Source of the DNA: Alitta virens
Lineage: Eukaryota; Annelida; Polychaeta; Phyllodocida; Nereididae
Direction of reading: 5' to 3'
DNA length: 64,000 nt
NCBI GenBank assembly: GCA_932294295.1
Contig: OW028573.1
Coordinates: 18,434,155 to 18,498,154 of the forward strand
The position numbers were made by a program, and so were the translations under genes. The notes beneath the pieces were generated by a model. That model saw only the letters and a list, made by a program, of their open reading frames with translations. It did not search any database and was not told the DNA's origin. Positions 39,840 to 51,975 of this stretch are shown in pieces (the stretch's first letter is position 1; every line of letters starts with the position of its first letter).

Positions 39840-40127
39840 TGCATTTTAATTCATTTATTTATTTATTGAACCCCAATAATATATAATTTATTACTGGTGT
39901 TCAATACACAATAAATGTATATGGGGCCTAATTTAGATTTCACACGAGCTCATATTGAATTATTATACATTGTAGCTAATTGTCAATTCCATTTTCATCT
40001 TCTAGATAACATTTGTTCAGTAGAGATCCAAAACAGAAAGGAAAAGTATAGTAGATCTATTCAGCAACTCACCCGACTGACTGGACACAATGGCATTCAG
40101 GATGTATATTAGATACAGAACAACCAT
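31212..40127 (-). CDS. Polycystin-like protein, 5' part: signal peptide, WSC domain, PKD-like repeats
   Basis: Six minus-strand exons join in phase: 40073-40127, 38067-38184, 37671-37769, 36989-37161, 35083-35241 and 31212-31531. They give 308 codons from an ATG at 40127. Residues 1-18 (MVVLYLIYILNAIVSSQS) form a signal peptide. Residues about 25-103 are a WSC domain with all eight cysteines (GCY, VEC, RHC, QC, GC, SC, RC, YPC). The remainder has N-glycosylation sites and PKD-like segments: SAGVYLI followed by IEVSNILS, and FTGDPIIFETTIAVGYNITFEWFF. WSC followed by PKD repeats is known from polycystin-1 relatives; unlike PKD1 there is no leucine-rich region before WSC. The last exon ends with a phase-0 GTGAGC donor, so the gene continues left, perhaps beyond the window. 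REJ, GPS or PLAT domains were not seen. Assignment to a particular polycystin is inference. Confidence 0.7.
31532..35082. other. Intron 5 of the polycystin-like gene
   Basis: A 3.5-kb intron between exons that join in phase 1. It is largely non-repetitive. A minus-strand frame around 33.65-33.8 kb looks faintly coding but has no convincing splice sites. Confidence 0.5.
35242..36988. other. Intron 4 of the polycystin-like gene
   Basis: A 1.7-kb intron. It contains a small inverted-repeat element near 35.47-35.63 kb and a CTCF-like word near 36.86 kb. The minus frame at 36701-36985 begins in the intron out of phase with exon 4 and is not part of the gene as modelled. Confidence 0.5.
35469..35631. 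mobile_element. Small MITE-like element with inverted ends
   Basis: The left end reads CAGGGGTGGATCCAGG and the right end CCTGGATCCACCTATG, an imperfect inverted pair about 160 bp apart. The interior is G-rich with a long G run near 35500. No target duplication is evident. It lies in intron 4 of the polycystin-like gene. Confidence 0.5.
38185..40072. other. Intron 1 of the polycystin-like gene
   Basis: A 1.9-kb intron between the signal-peptide exon and the WSC exon, joined in phase 1. It carries a dispersed repeat copy near 38.92 kb and a (TA)n tract near 39.81 kb. The short frame at 39254-39469 is unsupported. Confidence 0.5.
38921..38977. repeat. Short dispersed repeat, copy 2
   Basis: It matches the order of words found at 18518-18572, including CAGGTCATTTGA and AGCTTCAGACC, with a few base changes and small insertions. 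It lies in intron 1 of the polycystin-like gene. Confidence 0.55.
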
Positions 40128-41566
40128 GTTGTTTCCCAAATGGCCCTTGAATCGAGCCATTTCCACTGTCTTTATATCAATTCTGAGTGTATTTCACATT
40201 TCACCCCAAACTTCGTAACCTACTTTCCAAGTTTGAGAAGTAGACCGTCTAGGGTAACAATCCATGCGCAGCAGGGATTTACCCTAGGCCGCATTTCACC
40301 CGTCGTATCACTCCGCGAGCAGCATTGGATCCCAAATAGGCCATATTCCCATGCAGGGTGAAATAGGCTGCCTATATTGTCTGTATCATTTTCATTGATT
40401 AATAAATAAACTTGTGCTATTATAAAAATCTATGCAGGTTTCTATGCCTAGTAATTTCGGAATAATTTTGGCGGGAAGAAGTGTCACACACACACACATA
40501 TATATATATTATATTATATAGATAGACTCTTACTATCTATTCTATTCTCGGTACCTGATTATTTATATGTAATTGCATGTTCTATTTATACATGTATGTT
40601 TTTTTGTACCAAGAAAAAATAAAAAAAACTTCAAACTTCTATTCTATTCTATCTATTCTATGAGGGGGGGGGGGGGGGGGGTAGCCATGAATATGGACTT
40701 ACTTATGTAGTACGCTTACTATTTGTCTGTATTATAAAATAAAATAATAGTATGTGAAGCCCAGGGGAAGAAAATAAAAATAAAATAAATTTAGAGGACA
40801 TGGTTTAAAAATATGCCAAGAGCTAATTACACCTGCTTCTTGAAACTGTTTCAGTTGGGGTTAGATTATTGAAGTCAGAAATATATTTACTAAGTCTTAT
40901 TTAGCTCTATTCTTGGCACATTATTGGCAATACATATTAAGAGGCAGTGAAATTCATCTTCTACTTCGACAATTCTCAGATTCTTTCTTCGAGTCGTACC
41001 TTAGGGGTTTCAATTCTTTTTTTGAAGTTATGACAAGTAGGTTTCAAATACAATGCAGAATCACTACAATCCCTTCTATTATTACCAGTTACCGTACGTA
41101 ATTCTTGAAATCCATATAAATTAATAGGCCTTTGTACACCAATCTTTCATCATCGAGTCACGGTATTACATGGTCACTTAATATTCATTATGGTGATGAT
41201 GTACTCATTACCCAATTAATGTACAAAAAATAAATTTATTCACAGCAGCGCGAAAGTCCTCTGAGAGAAATAATAAACTTTAGATGGCAGCACCTACCGA
41301 AACACGTTTTTCAGTGCCGCCATCTAGCAACTTTAAGGTAAACATACAATGATTATAACATTTGCTTTGATTTAAATCGAAACGGAAAATATCATAGTAT
41401 GCGCATATGAATATATATTTATATAGATGATGTGCTTATTCATTGCAACAATTGTTTTTTATTTATCCGACCAAAATCACAGGATTGGCATTTGTTCTAG
41501 TAGGTGTCACGTGACCATGGAAATTAAGGAGGATCCTTTTGCATTTCCAATAAACCAACATTTATA
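40128..41566. promoter_or_regulatory. Divergent intergenic region, polycystin-like gene and VPS50
   Basis: The two start codons face away from each other across 1.44 kb. The left part (40.2-40.37 kb) is richer in CpG and may hold the minus-strand promoter. The middle is AT-rich with CA/TA tracts, a TCTAT-rich patch and a run of about 19 G near 40664. A pair of inverted GATGGC-type words lies at 41285-41331, next to the probable VPS50 promoter. No coding exon is seen. Confidence 0.5.
40641..40681. repeat. TCTAT-rich simple repeat followed by a poly-G run
   Basis: TTCTATTCTATTCTATCTATTCTATGA runs straight into an uninterrupted run of about 19 G residues. Such runs are unstable and often mis-sequenced. 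Confidence 0.8.
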
Positions 41567-44500
41567 ATGGATTTCAAGAAGAAAATAAAGAAAATCGTCA
41601 GCGACATACGGGTAAAATATTGCTTTCATATTTGCGGTCGTAAAATTATATGTGAAGTGGCTCGCCTTTCGGTATAAGTGATCCAAATTGGAGATGGGAC
41701 ACATCAACATTCGATCTCTTTTACAACAAGTTACAAATGTCAAATATACTCAGTCGATGCAGAACTTTGTGTGTCACTGTCGCTCTATATTATAGTGTCA
41801 ATATCAACGTATTGTTTGTTTGGATTTTTTCTTTAAGCAGCTGAATAACTGAGAATTATGATGACTGATGTGGTCATTGACATGGTGCATTTGACAGCTA
41901 TCACTGTCCCTCTGTCAATTAATGACAGTAATGTCATGACACTATAATTATATAATGTACTGTTTGTAGCTGTCACAATGCTGGCCTTATTGCCAATGTT
42001 GGTTGGGATACTGAGCACTGCCTCCAGCATGGTCTTTTGATAGAGAAAAATCTTTTTTGTTGTGCGCAAACAATTGTATGATAGGATTAGGAATGTGATC
42101 ACTGCATGAAGACTTCAGTTAGATCACATCAATGATTACTTGTCTCTTCTTCTACTTCTACTTCTACTTCTACTTCTATGCAGTTCATCTGCGCAGCTTT
42201 AATCCAATAATGCAGATACTGCTGTGTATATTTACCTGTATATATTTTCTTTGTTACCAAAGGAGCACACTGGTAAAACCCCAGAGGATGAAATTGCTCC
42301 TATAGACTTCACAGTAAGCCCTGCAGTTGCAAAATTCAAGGTAACTACTGATAATATGAATTTATATAAATGAGTCTGATTTTATTGCTGATTTGCTGTA
42401 TTATCAACGTATCATCTAATTTCAGGAGCACCTAAGTCAAACAGTTGATCCAATAAAGGATAGAGAGATCATCAATAACATTGACACAGCTTACTTTCAA
42501 GATGAAGACTTTGATCCCACTGAACATGAGCTCAAAGTAAGTGTTGTTACACATTTCAGAGCTATCACGGATTGTGTTTCTCACTTTGTTGAATGATCTT
42601 GCGAAATAAAGAATTGTGTGATTCCAGAAACTTCCAGATGAGCTCAGCCTTCAAAACATCAATGAAGACAGAAATCAGCTCCGAAAGGAATTGCAAGCTG
42701 TAAGTGTAGTTGAATATGATGAACACAAAATAACAGATAGTTATTTGGCTGTATACGCTTATGTTCGGCTATTGTTATGAGAAAATGTCATGTCCTGTTC
42801 TAGGCTCAAGCTTTGAGTTTAACTTCAACCATTCTTTTATTTTTTTTAAAAAGGTATCCAAGAAGGTTTCCGAGCTTGTGATGCAGAAGCATCCCCAGTT
42901 TGCTGCTGAGTTAAAACGAGTGATGGAACTGCAGGAAAACCTGCATGGCGCCAGTATCATTTGTGCACATGGCAGAGAGTAAGTCACAATAAATTACTCA
43001 TACTTAGGTCTCAGGTTCTGGAGTTTGTGAATTGTTATACTGTCTTGTCAATATTCTTGGATTTCATTGTGAATTTTTGATTGGTAATTTCAGACAACTT
43101 GCTAAAGCCAAATATGGCTTCACAACAGCAAGTCTGGGTTTACTGGCAAACTATAAGAAGAGGCAACAGTTAGTGTCTTTGTTGACAACCCTCAGAACAA
43201 TCAGAACACTACAGAGAACAGACATTCGGCTTCGAGAAATGTTAGAAGAGGAAGACTATGCAGGTGCTATCCAGTTATGCTTGGAGTGTCAGAAGGCGGC
43301 CAGTACTTTCAGACATTACACATGCATTAGGTCAGTGTACTTAGTAAGGCAGTGGGTGTGTATTGAGTGTTTCTGTGAGTGTTGCTTTATAGCTATTTTA
43401 TGTTTGAGTAGGTCATAAACTAGATTATGTTATTCATTTAAAGAAGTTGAAACTTGTTTATGTGTGTCTACAGCAATAAACATAAATATATTATTGTTGC
43501 ATTGTACATGTTAAAGAATCCAAACATTCAAATTTATTTCAGTGAACTGAGTTCCAAATTACAGGACACCTTGGAAATGATAGAAGAATCTTTGGATGTG
43601 GCTCTGTCAAAAACTTGCAATGGATTTGATGAACCGCACTATGAAAAAGTTCAGACTGCCTATCGTCTATTGGGAAAAACTCAGGTGGGTCAATATACTG
43701 GGTCAGTGGGTCTGTGTCTATAGATGTTTTTAAGTTGAAATGTAAGTCACTTGTGATTGTCCATTGCAAAATTATTCACTTTTCAGACTGCCATGGATCA
43801 ACTACACATGCATTTTACAAGTGCAATTCATAACACTGCCTTCACAATAGTGTTAGGTTATGTGGAATTGTGTGCAGGGAGTGGGGGAGATGGATCTTTC
43901 CAGAAGAAACAGTACAGCGATCTTTGTAAGGTACGACTTTGACATGTGATATAAAAATAATGATCTTTTTGCATACCTAATTTATCTGTATACATTAATT
44001 AATGATCTGCATGTTTTTTTGTTTTTTTTTCCAGAATATATCGGTAGATGTCTTCACAGCCTGCTTGACTGCATTGTGCAAAGCATTGTGGTTGGTCATG
44101 AAGAGTTACCGAAAAACAATAGAATGGCATGAGGCAAATGATTCCGACATGGCTCCAGAACAAGGTATTATAGTATTGTTGTGTAGTTGGCGGTTTTTAG
44201 ACCCATTATTAAACACCCACCCCCCCCCCCCTTTTTTTTTAAGTGTTTCTTTGTCATTCTCTCATTCTGTCTAAAAGAGGGTCAAAATTCCACCATGGAG
44301 GCAAGTGTCAACCGACGGTACATCAAGCAAAAGCTAGAGCATGGACTGGGAAGAATCTGGGGAGATGTCCAGCACAAAGTGAAGGTTTATCTCCTGTCAA
44401 CAGACTTGAGCTACTTCAAATATGATGACTTCATTCATGTCTTGGATATCGTCAATCGGTGTGTATCTATCTCACAGTCAGTTCATATAGTGTCTTGCTT

Positions 44501-47500
44501 TTGTGTTACAATGGTGTATAGTGTTAGGGTATGTTGATTTATTCACAGGTTGATCCAAGTTGGTGAGGAATTTTGTGGCAGTAAATCTGAGGGCCTTCAT
44601 GATTCAATTCGTAAACAGAGCATAAACTACTTCCGCAACTATCACAGAGCAAGAATGGACGAGTTAAGAATGTTCTTGGAGAATGAGGGTTGGGAGCTCT
44701 GCCCCGTAAAATCAAATTTCTCCATCTTTCATTTGCAGGTAATTAATGAGATAAATACATTGTGCGAAACTGGCATTAAAATTATGGTAATTTGAATAAT
44801 TTTTTTTATTGCCTGTTTGTGCACTTCTGTCAGAATGATACATCATTATCTTTTCTCGTAATAGGAATTCAAGTTTTTGAGAGCACTGGCTGATTTGAAA
44901 CCAGATGAAACCCTTTCCCTATCCAAACTTGAAGAAGTTAATAAGTCTGATTGGGGTTACTTTGAGAAATATGCGGATGCTGGAAGTCCATTTGATGCAC
45001 AGAATGAGGAGGAGACTGAGGAGGATGTGCTAGAGACCAATGGGGTAGGTTGAATGTGAACAAAACATTATGAAAGCGTATGACAATTATTGATAAAACT
45101 CAAAAGATTTATAATGAACAAATGACTATAGCTGTCTTATTTTATGTGATGATGAAATGTGTTTTGTTCTTCCTCAGTATGACCCAGAAACTCCAGGAAC
45201 ATTCAGTAACGACAGCGACAGTGATGAAGATGTTCCTGAAGAACTCAAGTTGGACTTTGTGGATGAGAAGACTGGAGAAACACCCTCACAAAAAAGGTAA
45301 TTGAAGCATGGGTATTGAATGTCTGTTTTGCTGTGTCCAGTATAATTTCATGACACAGATGTTTCTCATTGGAAATAATTTGTTAAAGGAATGCGCAAGC
45401 AAAGAGGAAGTCTTTGGGTGGAAAGGGACGAAGAGCGCCCATAATAACAAACACAACTCTTAATGTCTGCAGACTTTTTGGTAAGAGAGCATTTGTTAAT
45501 TATATCCTGCAGTAATTTAAGGTCATGTTTCCTTTTTCTGAATATCTACTTTTCTGTTGTAGGGAAATACATGCAGATGATGAGTGTTTTGAAACCTATT
45601 GCATTTGATGTCACAATTTGTCTTTCTCAGCTATTCGATTACTACTTATTTGCGGTGAGACATTTGCATTTCCGTTGGTCTTATGTCTGGTTTTTATTAG
45701 CCACCTCTTATTAATCTAATAATATTTAATGACTTTTGCAGGTGTACAGTTTCTTTGGAATGGAACCTTATTCAGTAAGTATCATTTCTGACATGTTTAT
45801 TAAGATGACATGAAGGTGATCTACCTGAATGCAGTACTGAATATAACATTATATTACATAACATATCTGCTGTAATATTAATCTAGTGCTAATTTACTTG
45901 TTGTGTATTTCATTGTCAGGTTGAAAGCAATGACCGAAGTCTTAGCAGCCGGCTGCAGACAACTTTGAAGAGAATAAGAGAAAATTTAATCTTAGGAGAA
46001 GAGGATAAGGTGGGAGGTGGGACCGCACCCAACCTAGACAAAGTCGCTCACCCTCATATTTCACCGGTTGTGGAGTTGAACAATCAAGATCAGTTACATG
46101 GCCTCTCTGAAAAAGTTGTTGCCACAGAATCTCTGTAAGATGTTGCACTGCACATTTTCCATTATGTTTGTTCAGATGGGGAAATTGTCTGATGTTATAG
46201 TATGGCTTGTTTTTATGTTACAGAATCTTTTTGGCTAGTCAATTTGAATATTTACAACCACACCTAGAGGCCACCATTCCACCCAGTAAAAAAGCCTTTC
46301 TTCAACAGTTTTATTCCCAGGTATGTGATTTTAGTAAAATGATTTATATAATTCTTGTATGTAAAAATATCAAATGAAAACGGGCTGCGCTGCAGGAAAA
46401 CCATCAGCGAGTCTCACATAGCACTTAGGCATCATTAAATTGTTTAGTGTTCGTCCGACAGGCAGTAGGGCAGGTGCTACTTATTTCCAGAGCAGACCTC
46501 TAACACACACTTTCATTTACAGAGCTGAACTCTTACACTAATGTAGCCTGTTACGCAATGGTAATTAGAGTCCACGATTTCCTAAATTTTGAACTCTTGA
46601 ATTTTTCCCTTTGTTAACTGTATTACGACAAGTGTCAAAATATTTATAGCAAACCATCCTGTTCAGATTAAAGCCAAGTAATATAGATTACTATGCAAAT
46701 AATTATTATGAAATTGCTAATTATAAACAACAACTGTTGACTGGGTTGCTTCATGGTTGCTGAGAGTGAAATTAAGTGACTGTGTGAGAGAGATCAGTCC
46801 ATTTCTGCAAACATCTTGAAAGCTAATGGAGAAGGAAATTACATCTGTAATGCCTTATATACAAAGAATATGGCAACATTATGAATATTAAATTATAATT
46901 GTATGCACTTGAATATTCTAAAACCTTTTATGGCTGTCATTGCAAAGTATGGGATGCTAATTACATGGAATATGTAGGAAACAACACAATTTTTAGCTTA
47001 TTGTTTCTCCAGATTTTCAAATTTAGTAAACGACAGCCGAGATATGTCAATGTAACTATTGAAGGCACCACTAGGCCATATAGTGTATTACTTTATGAAA
47101 TTTTGTTTGGGTAAGTGCATTAGTGTTTGAGTTCTGCTCGCGGAAAGGAGGGGTGTTATGCTTGCCCACCTGCCCGACAGACATTGATACACCTCTTCGA
47201 ACTTCGTTCGCTAAGGTTAAAAAGATTAATTGTGTGTCATGTGTGTGTGTGTGCCCCAATGCAAGTTAGTGATGCCTGTACAGTTGGTGTTAGTTATAAC
47301 TGTTGGATGCTCTTTCGTTCCATTTCAAGACTGTCAGCACAGCAGTTGAGTTGCGTTTACCAGTCTACAAGACAGTTGCTGTCAGAGCTCTCCATTATGA
47401 TCATGTTCTTACGTTGATGTCAAATGTCAGGTGGGATATAAAGGACATCATGTCCCAGCATAGCAGCTATGTTGACGTCATGTTAAAGGTGAATATATTT

Positions 47501-48354
47501 TTCCTTTTTGACTTGCTAGATTTCCTATAAATACTGAATAAAAATTGTTAATGTTTAACGTTAATTTATTTTCAGGAATTTGAGCTGTTCAGTGAAAGAC
47601 TTGCTGAAGTAGGTCGACGTGTTCCTATCCCCAAAGTAGCCACCAGTGTTCTCTGGGAATTTGCTATCAGATACGCTAACAGGGTTTTTGTTGAAGGGTA
47701 AGTTGCAGCCTTACAAAATGTGACAATCATAGCCAAAAGTGACATCATGCAATATTGATTATAACGAGGTAAACTCAATTATCTGGATTTTCTTTTTCAG
47801 GTATGCCAGTGCCAAGAAATGCAGCAATGAGGGCAGAGCTCTAATGCAGTTAGATTTTCAACAGTTCCTAATAAAACTGGAAAAGTTAACAGACTTGAGG
47901 TATTGAATAATAAAGTTATTTCAATCAACTGAAATGGCTAGTGCTATATTCTTTGACAAATTTAGGAGAGAAAAAGGATGCCTAATAAACTATATGTAAA
48001 TTTAAATTGCAGACCAATCCCTGACCGAGAATATGTGGAAGCTTATGTCAAGGCTTATTACCTGCCAGAGGCTCAGCTTGAAATGTGGATACGTGACCGT
48101 AAGGTAATAAGTTGGTTATTTCAATACATAAAGCTCAGTTAGTTGATCCTATCTGAGCGATATTATAGATTGCAGGAAAATTTATAATGGATGCTTCTAA
48201 TCTTCACTGATATTTTTATGTAACTCATCCATTGCAGGAATACAGTCCAAAACAGCTGATAGCTTTAGTGAGTTGCATGGCACACATCAACAAGAAAGGA
48301 CGGCAAAGAGTCATAGGTATGGTGGAAGACATGGAACGCGCAAGGAGACAGTGA
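41567..48354 (+). CDS. VPS50: VPS50/syndetin (CCDC132), EARP complex subunit, complete
   Basis: Twenty-three exons join in phase into 956 aa, close to the ~964 aa I recall for human. Exons: 41567-41611, 42263-42340, 42426-42536, 42628-42699, 42854-42978, 43094-43330, 43543-43684, 43787-43930, 44035-44164, 44278-44458, 44549-44738, 44865-45044, 45178-45296, 45389-45480, 45563-45654, 45742-45774, 45920-46134, 46224-46320, 47330-47488, 47576-47697, 47801-47899, 48013-48103, 48238-48354. VPS50 replaces VPS54 in the endosome-associated recycling protein tether and promotes endosome-to-surface recycling. The coiled-coil VPS54_N-like region includes ASLGLLAN and [15 protein letters not shown]. The middle is acidic and variable ([12 protein letters not shown]). 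The C-terminal syndetin domain includes [26 protein letters not shown] and AHINKK. The TGA is at 48352-48354. Exon 16 is only 33 bp. Confidence 0.95.
42140..42178. repeat. (CTTCTA)n microsatellite in VPS50 intron 1
   Basis: About six near-perfect hexamer units of CTTCTA or TTCTAC, in the intron between the first two coding exons. Confidence 0.85.
46321..47329. other. VPS50 intron 18
   Basis: At 1.0 kb this is the longest intron in VPS50. It is AT-rich with a short GT tract near 47.24 kb and nothing recognisable. The frames at 46899-47114 and 47127-47417 are intronic noise; the latter overlaps the next exon. Confidence 0.6.
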
Positions 48355-48864
48355 TTTGTGTCAGTCAAGGTTTGAGTAGGGAACAAACTTATAGCTGTTC
48401 AGTACGCTGGAAGTTCTGGAACCAATCTTTTATAATCACAATTAACAGTGGCTAACAAGAAGCTATGAAGCTAGTGTAAGAATCTTCAACATTATTAGAA
48501 ATGTAGTTTCAGGGTTACTGATCACATGCCATTACAATAATGTATATGCTGACACTCATGTCCATTCATTCAAGCTGTGATGCAATAGCATTCCGTACAG
48601 GACTAGATTCCTTTTCCTACCAGTTGTACATATACTTTATTAAATATTTTTGTGGTCAGTTGACTCTGACCATTCTTTGTGATTGTGATGAATGGTAGGA
48701 ATATAAAGTAGCCCTCCAGCATATTAATCAATTGGTCCAAAAAAGCCTACTTTAAGGCACAAATAGTCTGTGTAACAATGTTGTTAGTCCATGTATGATA
48801 TAATATTGTGAAGTTTGTACATAAACACTTGTTTGTCTAAATGAAAATGTAATTTGTGTGTGTT
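48355..48864 (+). other. VPS50 3' untranslated and downstream region
   Basis: Non-coding after the TGA. An ATTAAA at 48639-48644, followed by a GT-rich stretch, is the nearest plausible polyadenylation signal. The transcript end is not otherwise determinable. Confidence 0.35.
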
Positions 48865-48872
48865 ATTGTCTT

Positions 48873-49207
48873 TAGTGATGCAGACCGGCCCGCATGGGTC
48901 TGGTCCGGTACGCGGTCCGACCCTGGACCGTATCGGTACCGGACCAGCAACAAAATACCGGTACTGGGTGCCTGGACCGCGGTCCGGACCGCTGGAAAAG
49001 TTTTTTATTTAAAAAAAAAAAACATAAGTTATGTTTTTTTTTTTAAATAAAAACTTGCTAAACCTTTGTTTTTATCATAATTTTAATAAATGCCGATGGA
49101 TCGTTTCTGGACCGGTCCAGTAATAATACCGGACCACCGGACCAGTACCGGACCACTTTAAGGAATATCGGACCACCCCACAAAAGGCGGTCCGGTCTGC
49201 ATCACTA
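48873..49207. mobile_element. hAT-type MITE, 335 bp, with perfect 8-bp target duplication
   Basis: The ends are perfect 16-bp inverted repeats: TAGTGATGCAGACCGG at the left and its complement at the right. They are flanked on both sides by ATTGTCTT (48865-48872 and 49208-49215), an 8-bp target site duplication. The 8-bp duplication plus TAGNG ends is the signature of hAT elements. The interior has many CCGG, GGTCCGG and GGTACC words and a central palindrome around 49027 (poly-A arm, ACATAAGTTATGT, poly-T arm). There is no coding capacity. Confidence 0.9.
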
Positions 49208-49215
49208 ATTGTCTT

Positions 49216-50824
49216 GTGCATTTGGGTCTCCTATTTATTTTTATTGCTCAACATCAAAATGTAAAAGGAAATCATAAATAGTTACAATGACACAATTAAA
49301 AGAATGATGACTTAACAATATATTTATGCTGCAGGGATTAATTAAATGTGACGATGTTGGTGATTAATTTGCATCAGAATTAATATACAAGGGACTTCTA
49401 TGTATTAAATTGGCCTGCTTGATTAGAAGATACTACACGCTGTATGTGTAAAATGAAATAGTATACCTAGTTCATCATATGCTATGCATTTTATTGAGGT
49501 GTCATTCCAGTGTTATATCCTTGTATAAAAATTTTGGAACATCAGAATCTGATTGAATGCCAATTTGCCAATAGTAAAAGTTATTGCCTGCCTTTGTAAA
49601 TCGAGGACATTTGTGGGGTTACTCATAGAGTATTGATTAAATTAATGTTAAATGGTTGTACTCAGATTGATATTTAATCATGGTTAGTGTGTGAACTGAA
49701 TATTTACAATTCTAATGGTGTGAAGAGATTGCTAATGCACTTTTTTAAATTGTTTAATGTTACAGTATTATCACATTTTGTAAATGTGATAAGCACTGAG
49801 AGTATCGCTTTACTTCTTCCATATTACTAGTATTGTTTGAGATGTTAAAATTTGGAATTTCATTTACTTGCTGCTTAAAGATAGGTAACTTTAAAAGTGA
49901 TGTTGATACATAATATTATTAATATATGTACGCAAAGTCATAGGTTGCACAGTAATGTGAGGTGTTGACGTAAATGGTATGGAAATTCATCTACATATTT
50001 CATAATTAATTGATCCATCCTGTATAAGTAAAAGTAGGTCAGGAAATAACGAATAATTGTTTCAAATCGAAAAAAAATCAAATGCCAAAAATTTGCAAGG
50101 TTACGTACAATAGTTTTATCATGATTTATGTGGCAAAATATTCTTCAATAATCAAGTGCTTGTCTTGTGTAGACATGGAACATATAACAATCTAAAATTT
50201 TGTTGCATACACTTAGGTGACTGTAAAACTGTCAGGCATGACTCATAGATACACAAATGTATACTTACTGATCTAATTATGGGAATGATTGTTTTTCTCA
50301 TATCTGCTTTATCAAAATTAGAAGAGCAATAATTTCAGATGTATCTATCAAATATAACATATATTTATATCTCACGTAACTATTCCGTAGGGTACCCATA
50401 TATATCATGTGGAACTATATAGACTAACCAAAAGATGGGACCCAGTGTTGACAGAGGTTGCTGAGTACTGAAAATCTGTGTACTAAATTTGATACAGTAT
50501 GGCATAAAAGGCGACGATATGTTGCCAATATCAGTTGTGTTTGATATGTAAATTTGTTTAGGGCATGTGCTGTGCGATTTATAAAGCTGTCCTATTTTTT
50601 TATTATTATTTAATTGTGCAGATTATGTAAGTATAACATGAACTTCACACAAATAAATCAATCCAGGAGAATATGTTGTGCAATTTATTGATGTACGATT
50701 ATGTACAGTATTTCATGTACGCCATGCAAATAAAAAAATATAAAGAGCTATAAAGCTCAATTTTTTTTAATTAACCTGGCCGAATCCATTTTCCCAAACT
50801 TCATGGTCCACACAGATGACACAG
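49216..50824. other. AT-rich intergenic DNA
   Basis: No gene, repeat array or inverted element recognised between the hAT MITE and the large inverted-repeat element. Confidence 0.5.
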
Positions 50825-51975
50825 TTAAAGGGGAACTAATGGAAGTTTGTATGTTAATTTCAAAAGTTCAATTAGATGTTAAATAATATATTGGTGTGAA
50901 AGGAAATGTCTTAATGGCTGGTTTGACATCGTTTCAAGCCAATTAAAAGTGCAATTTGCACCAACCGCCGACATGATGGGGGCCACCATTATTGCACACG
51001 GCACACAAGACAGTGACGTCACTTATGTACACTGCTAGGCCATATATATGCATTCAGCCATATGAATCAATTCATAATCCTGTTGATTACAAGCCGTTTC
51101 ATTGTTCATTGCAATTATAACAAGAACATACAGCACAACAACATGAAGGGTGTTAATTGCAATTTTTTGGGAATACAGCATAATTATTGCATTGATTGCA
51201 ATGAGCTTATTTCAAATGTATGTTGCATTGCTAGAAACATTTAATATAGGCCTACTAGTTTAAAATAAAATATAATATCAAAAACTCATTTTCAACAAAA
51301 CAATCACAATTAAGAACTGATCCCTGTTGTAAACTTTTTATTAAATTTGCAATTTGTCTGCCATACTTAAATTTTCATCCCATCATTATTTCTTAGATTT
51401 AGATCTTGTTATTTATATATAAATGTATTATTTTTTTTTTTTCATTGAATAATATGTATTTTTTTAAATATGAGTTTTTAGGGGACATCCACGTGAGCCT
51501 TTTTTTTAAAATAAGAACTTATTGGATGTCTCCTGACCAAAGGTAATTAGATCATATGTATTTTGACTTTTATTTAATTTATTTTTCTGCTAATAATTGT
51601 TTCTTGCTGCTTTTGTTTGTTTTATTTAACATTGATCTAATAAATTCTTTCTTTCCTGTCTAATTGCTTTGTCTCAAGTTCAATGGCAATTACTTGACAC
51701 TCAGTAAGAACTGCTCTGAAAGTGCAATTAACTGTATCTAAACTGTTGCTGACAGTTTCTCACCAGTTGAATAGTACAACAGTGACGTATTTCCGGTCAG
51801 TGCAAAACACCAGGAATTTAAAAAATGGCGGCCTCCGTAGTTCACAACACGGAGCTAATAAATGCAGGATATTTCATTACCAGGGCACATATACAAGTTA
51901 TGAATAGCATGGAATTGTTTCTATGGACCCAAGCTAAAATCTGAGAGGTAAAGTGCAAAAGGGGTTAGTTCCCCT
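50825..51975 (+). repeat. Left arm of the large inverted repeat
   Basis: The arm starts TTAAAGGGGAACTAATGG and ends GGTTAGTTCCCCT, immediately followed by TTAACTGT. The inverted pair ACAGTTAAAGGGGAACTAA (from 50821) and TTAGTTCCCCTTTAACTGT (to 51982) is 19 bp and perfect, so this arm alone looks like a TTAA-flanked MITE. It is non-coding. Confidence 0.8.

Noticed and set aside
51062..51244. Identical 60-aa frames in both arms of the palindrome (also 53169-53351)
   Set aside because: Identity comes from the inverted duplication itself; composition is that of AT-rich non-coding DNA with no domain.
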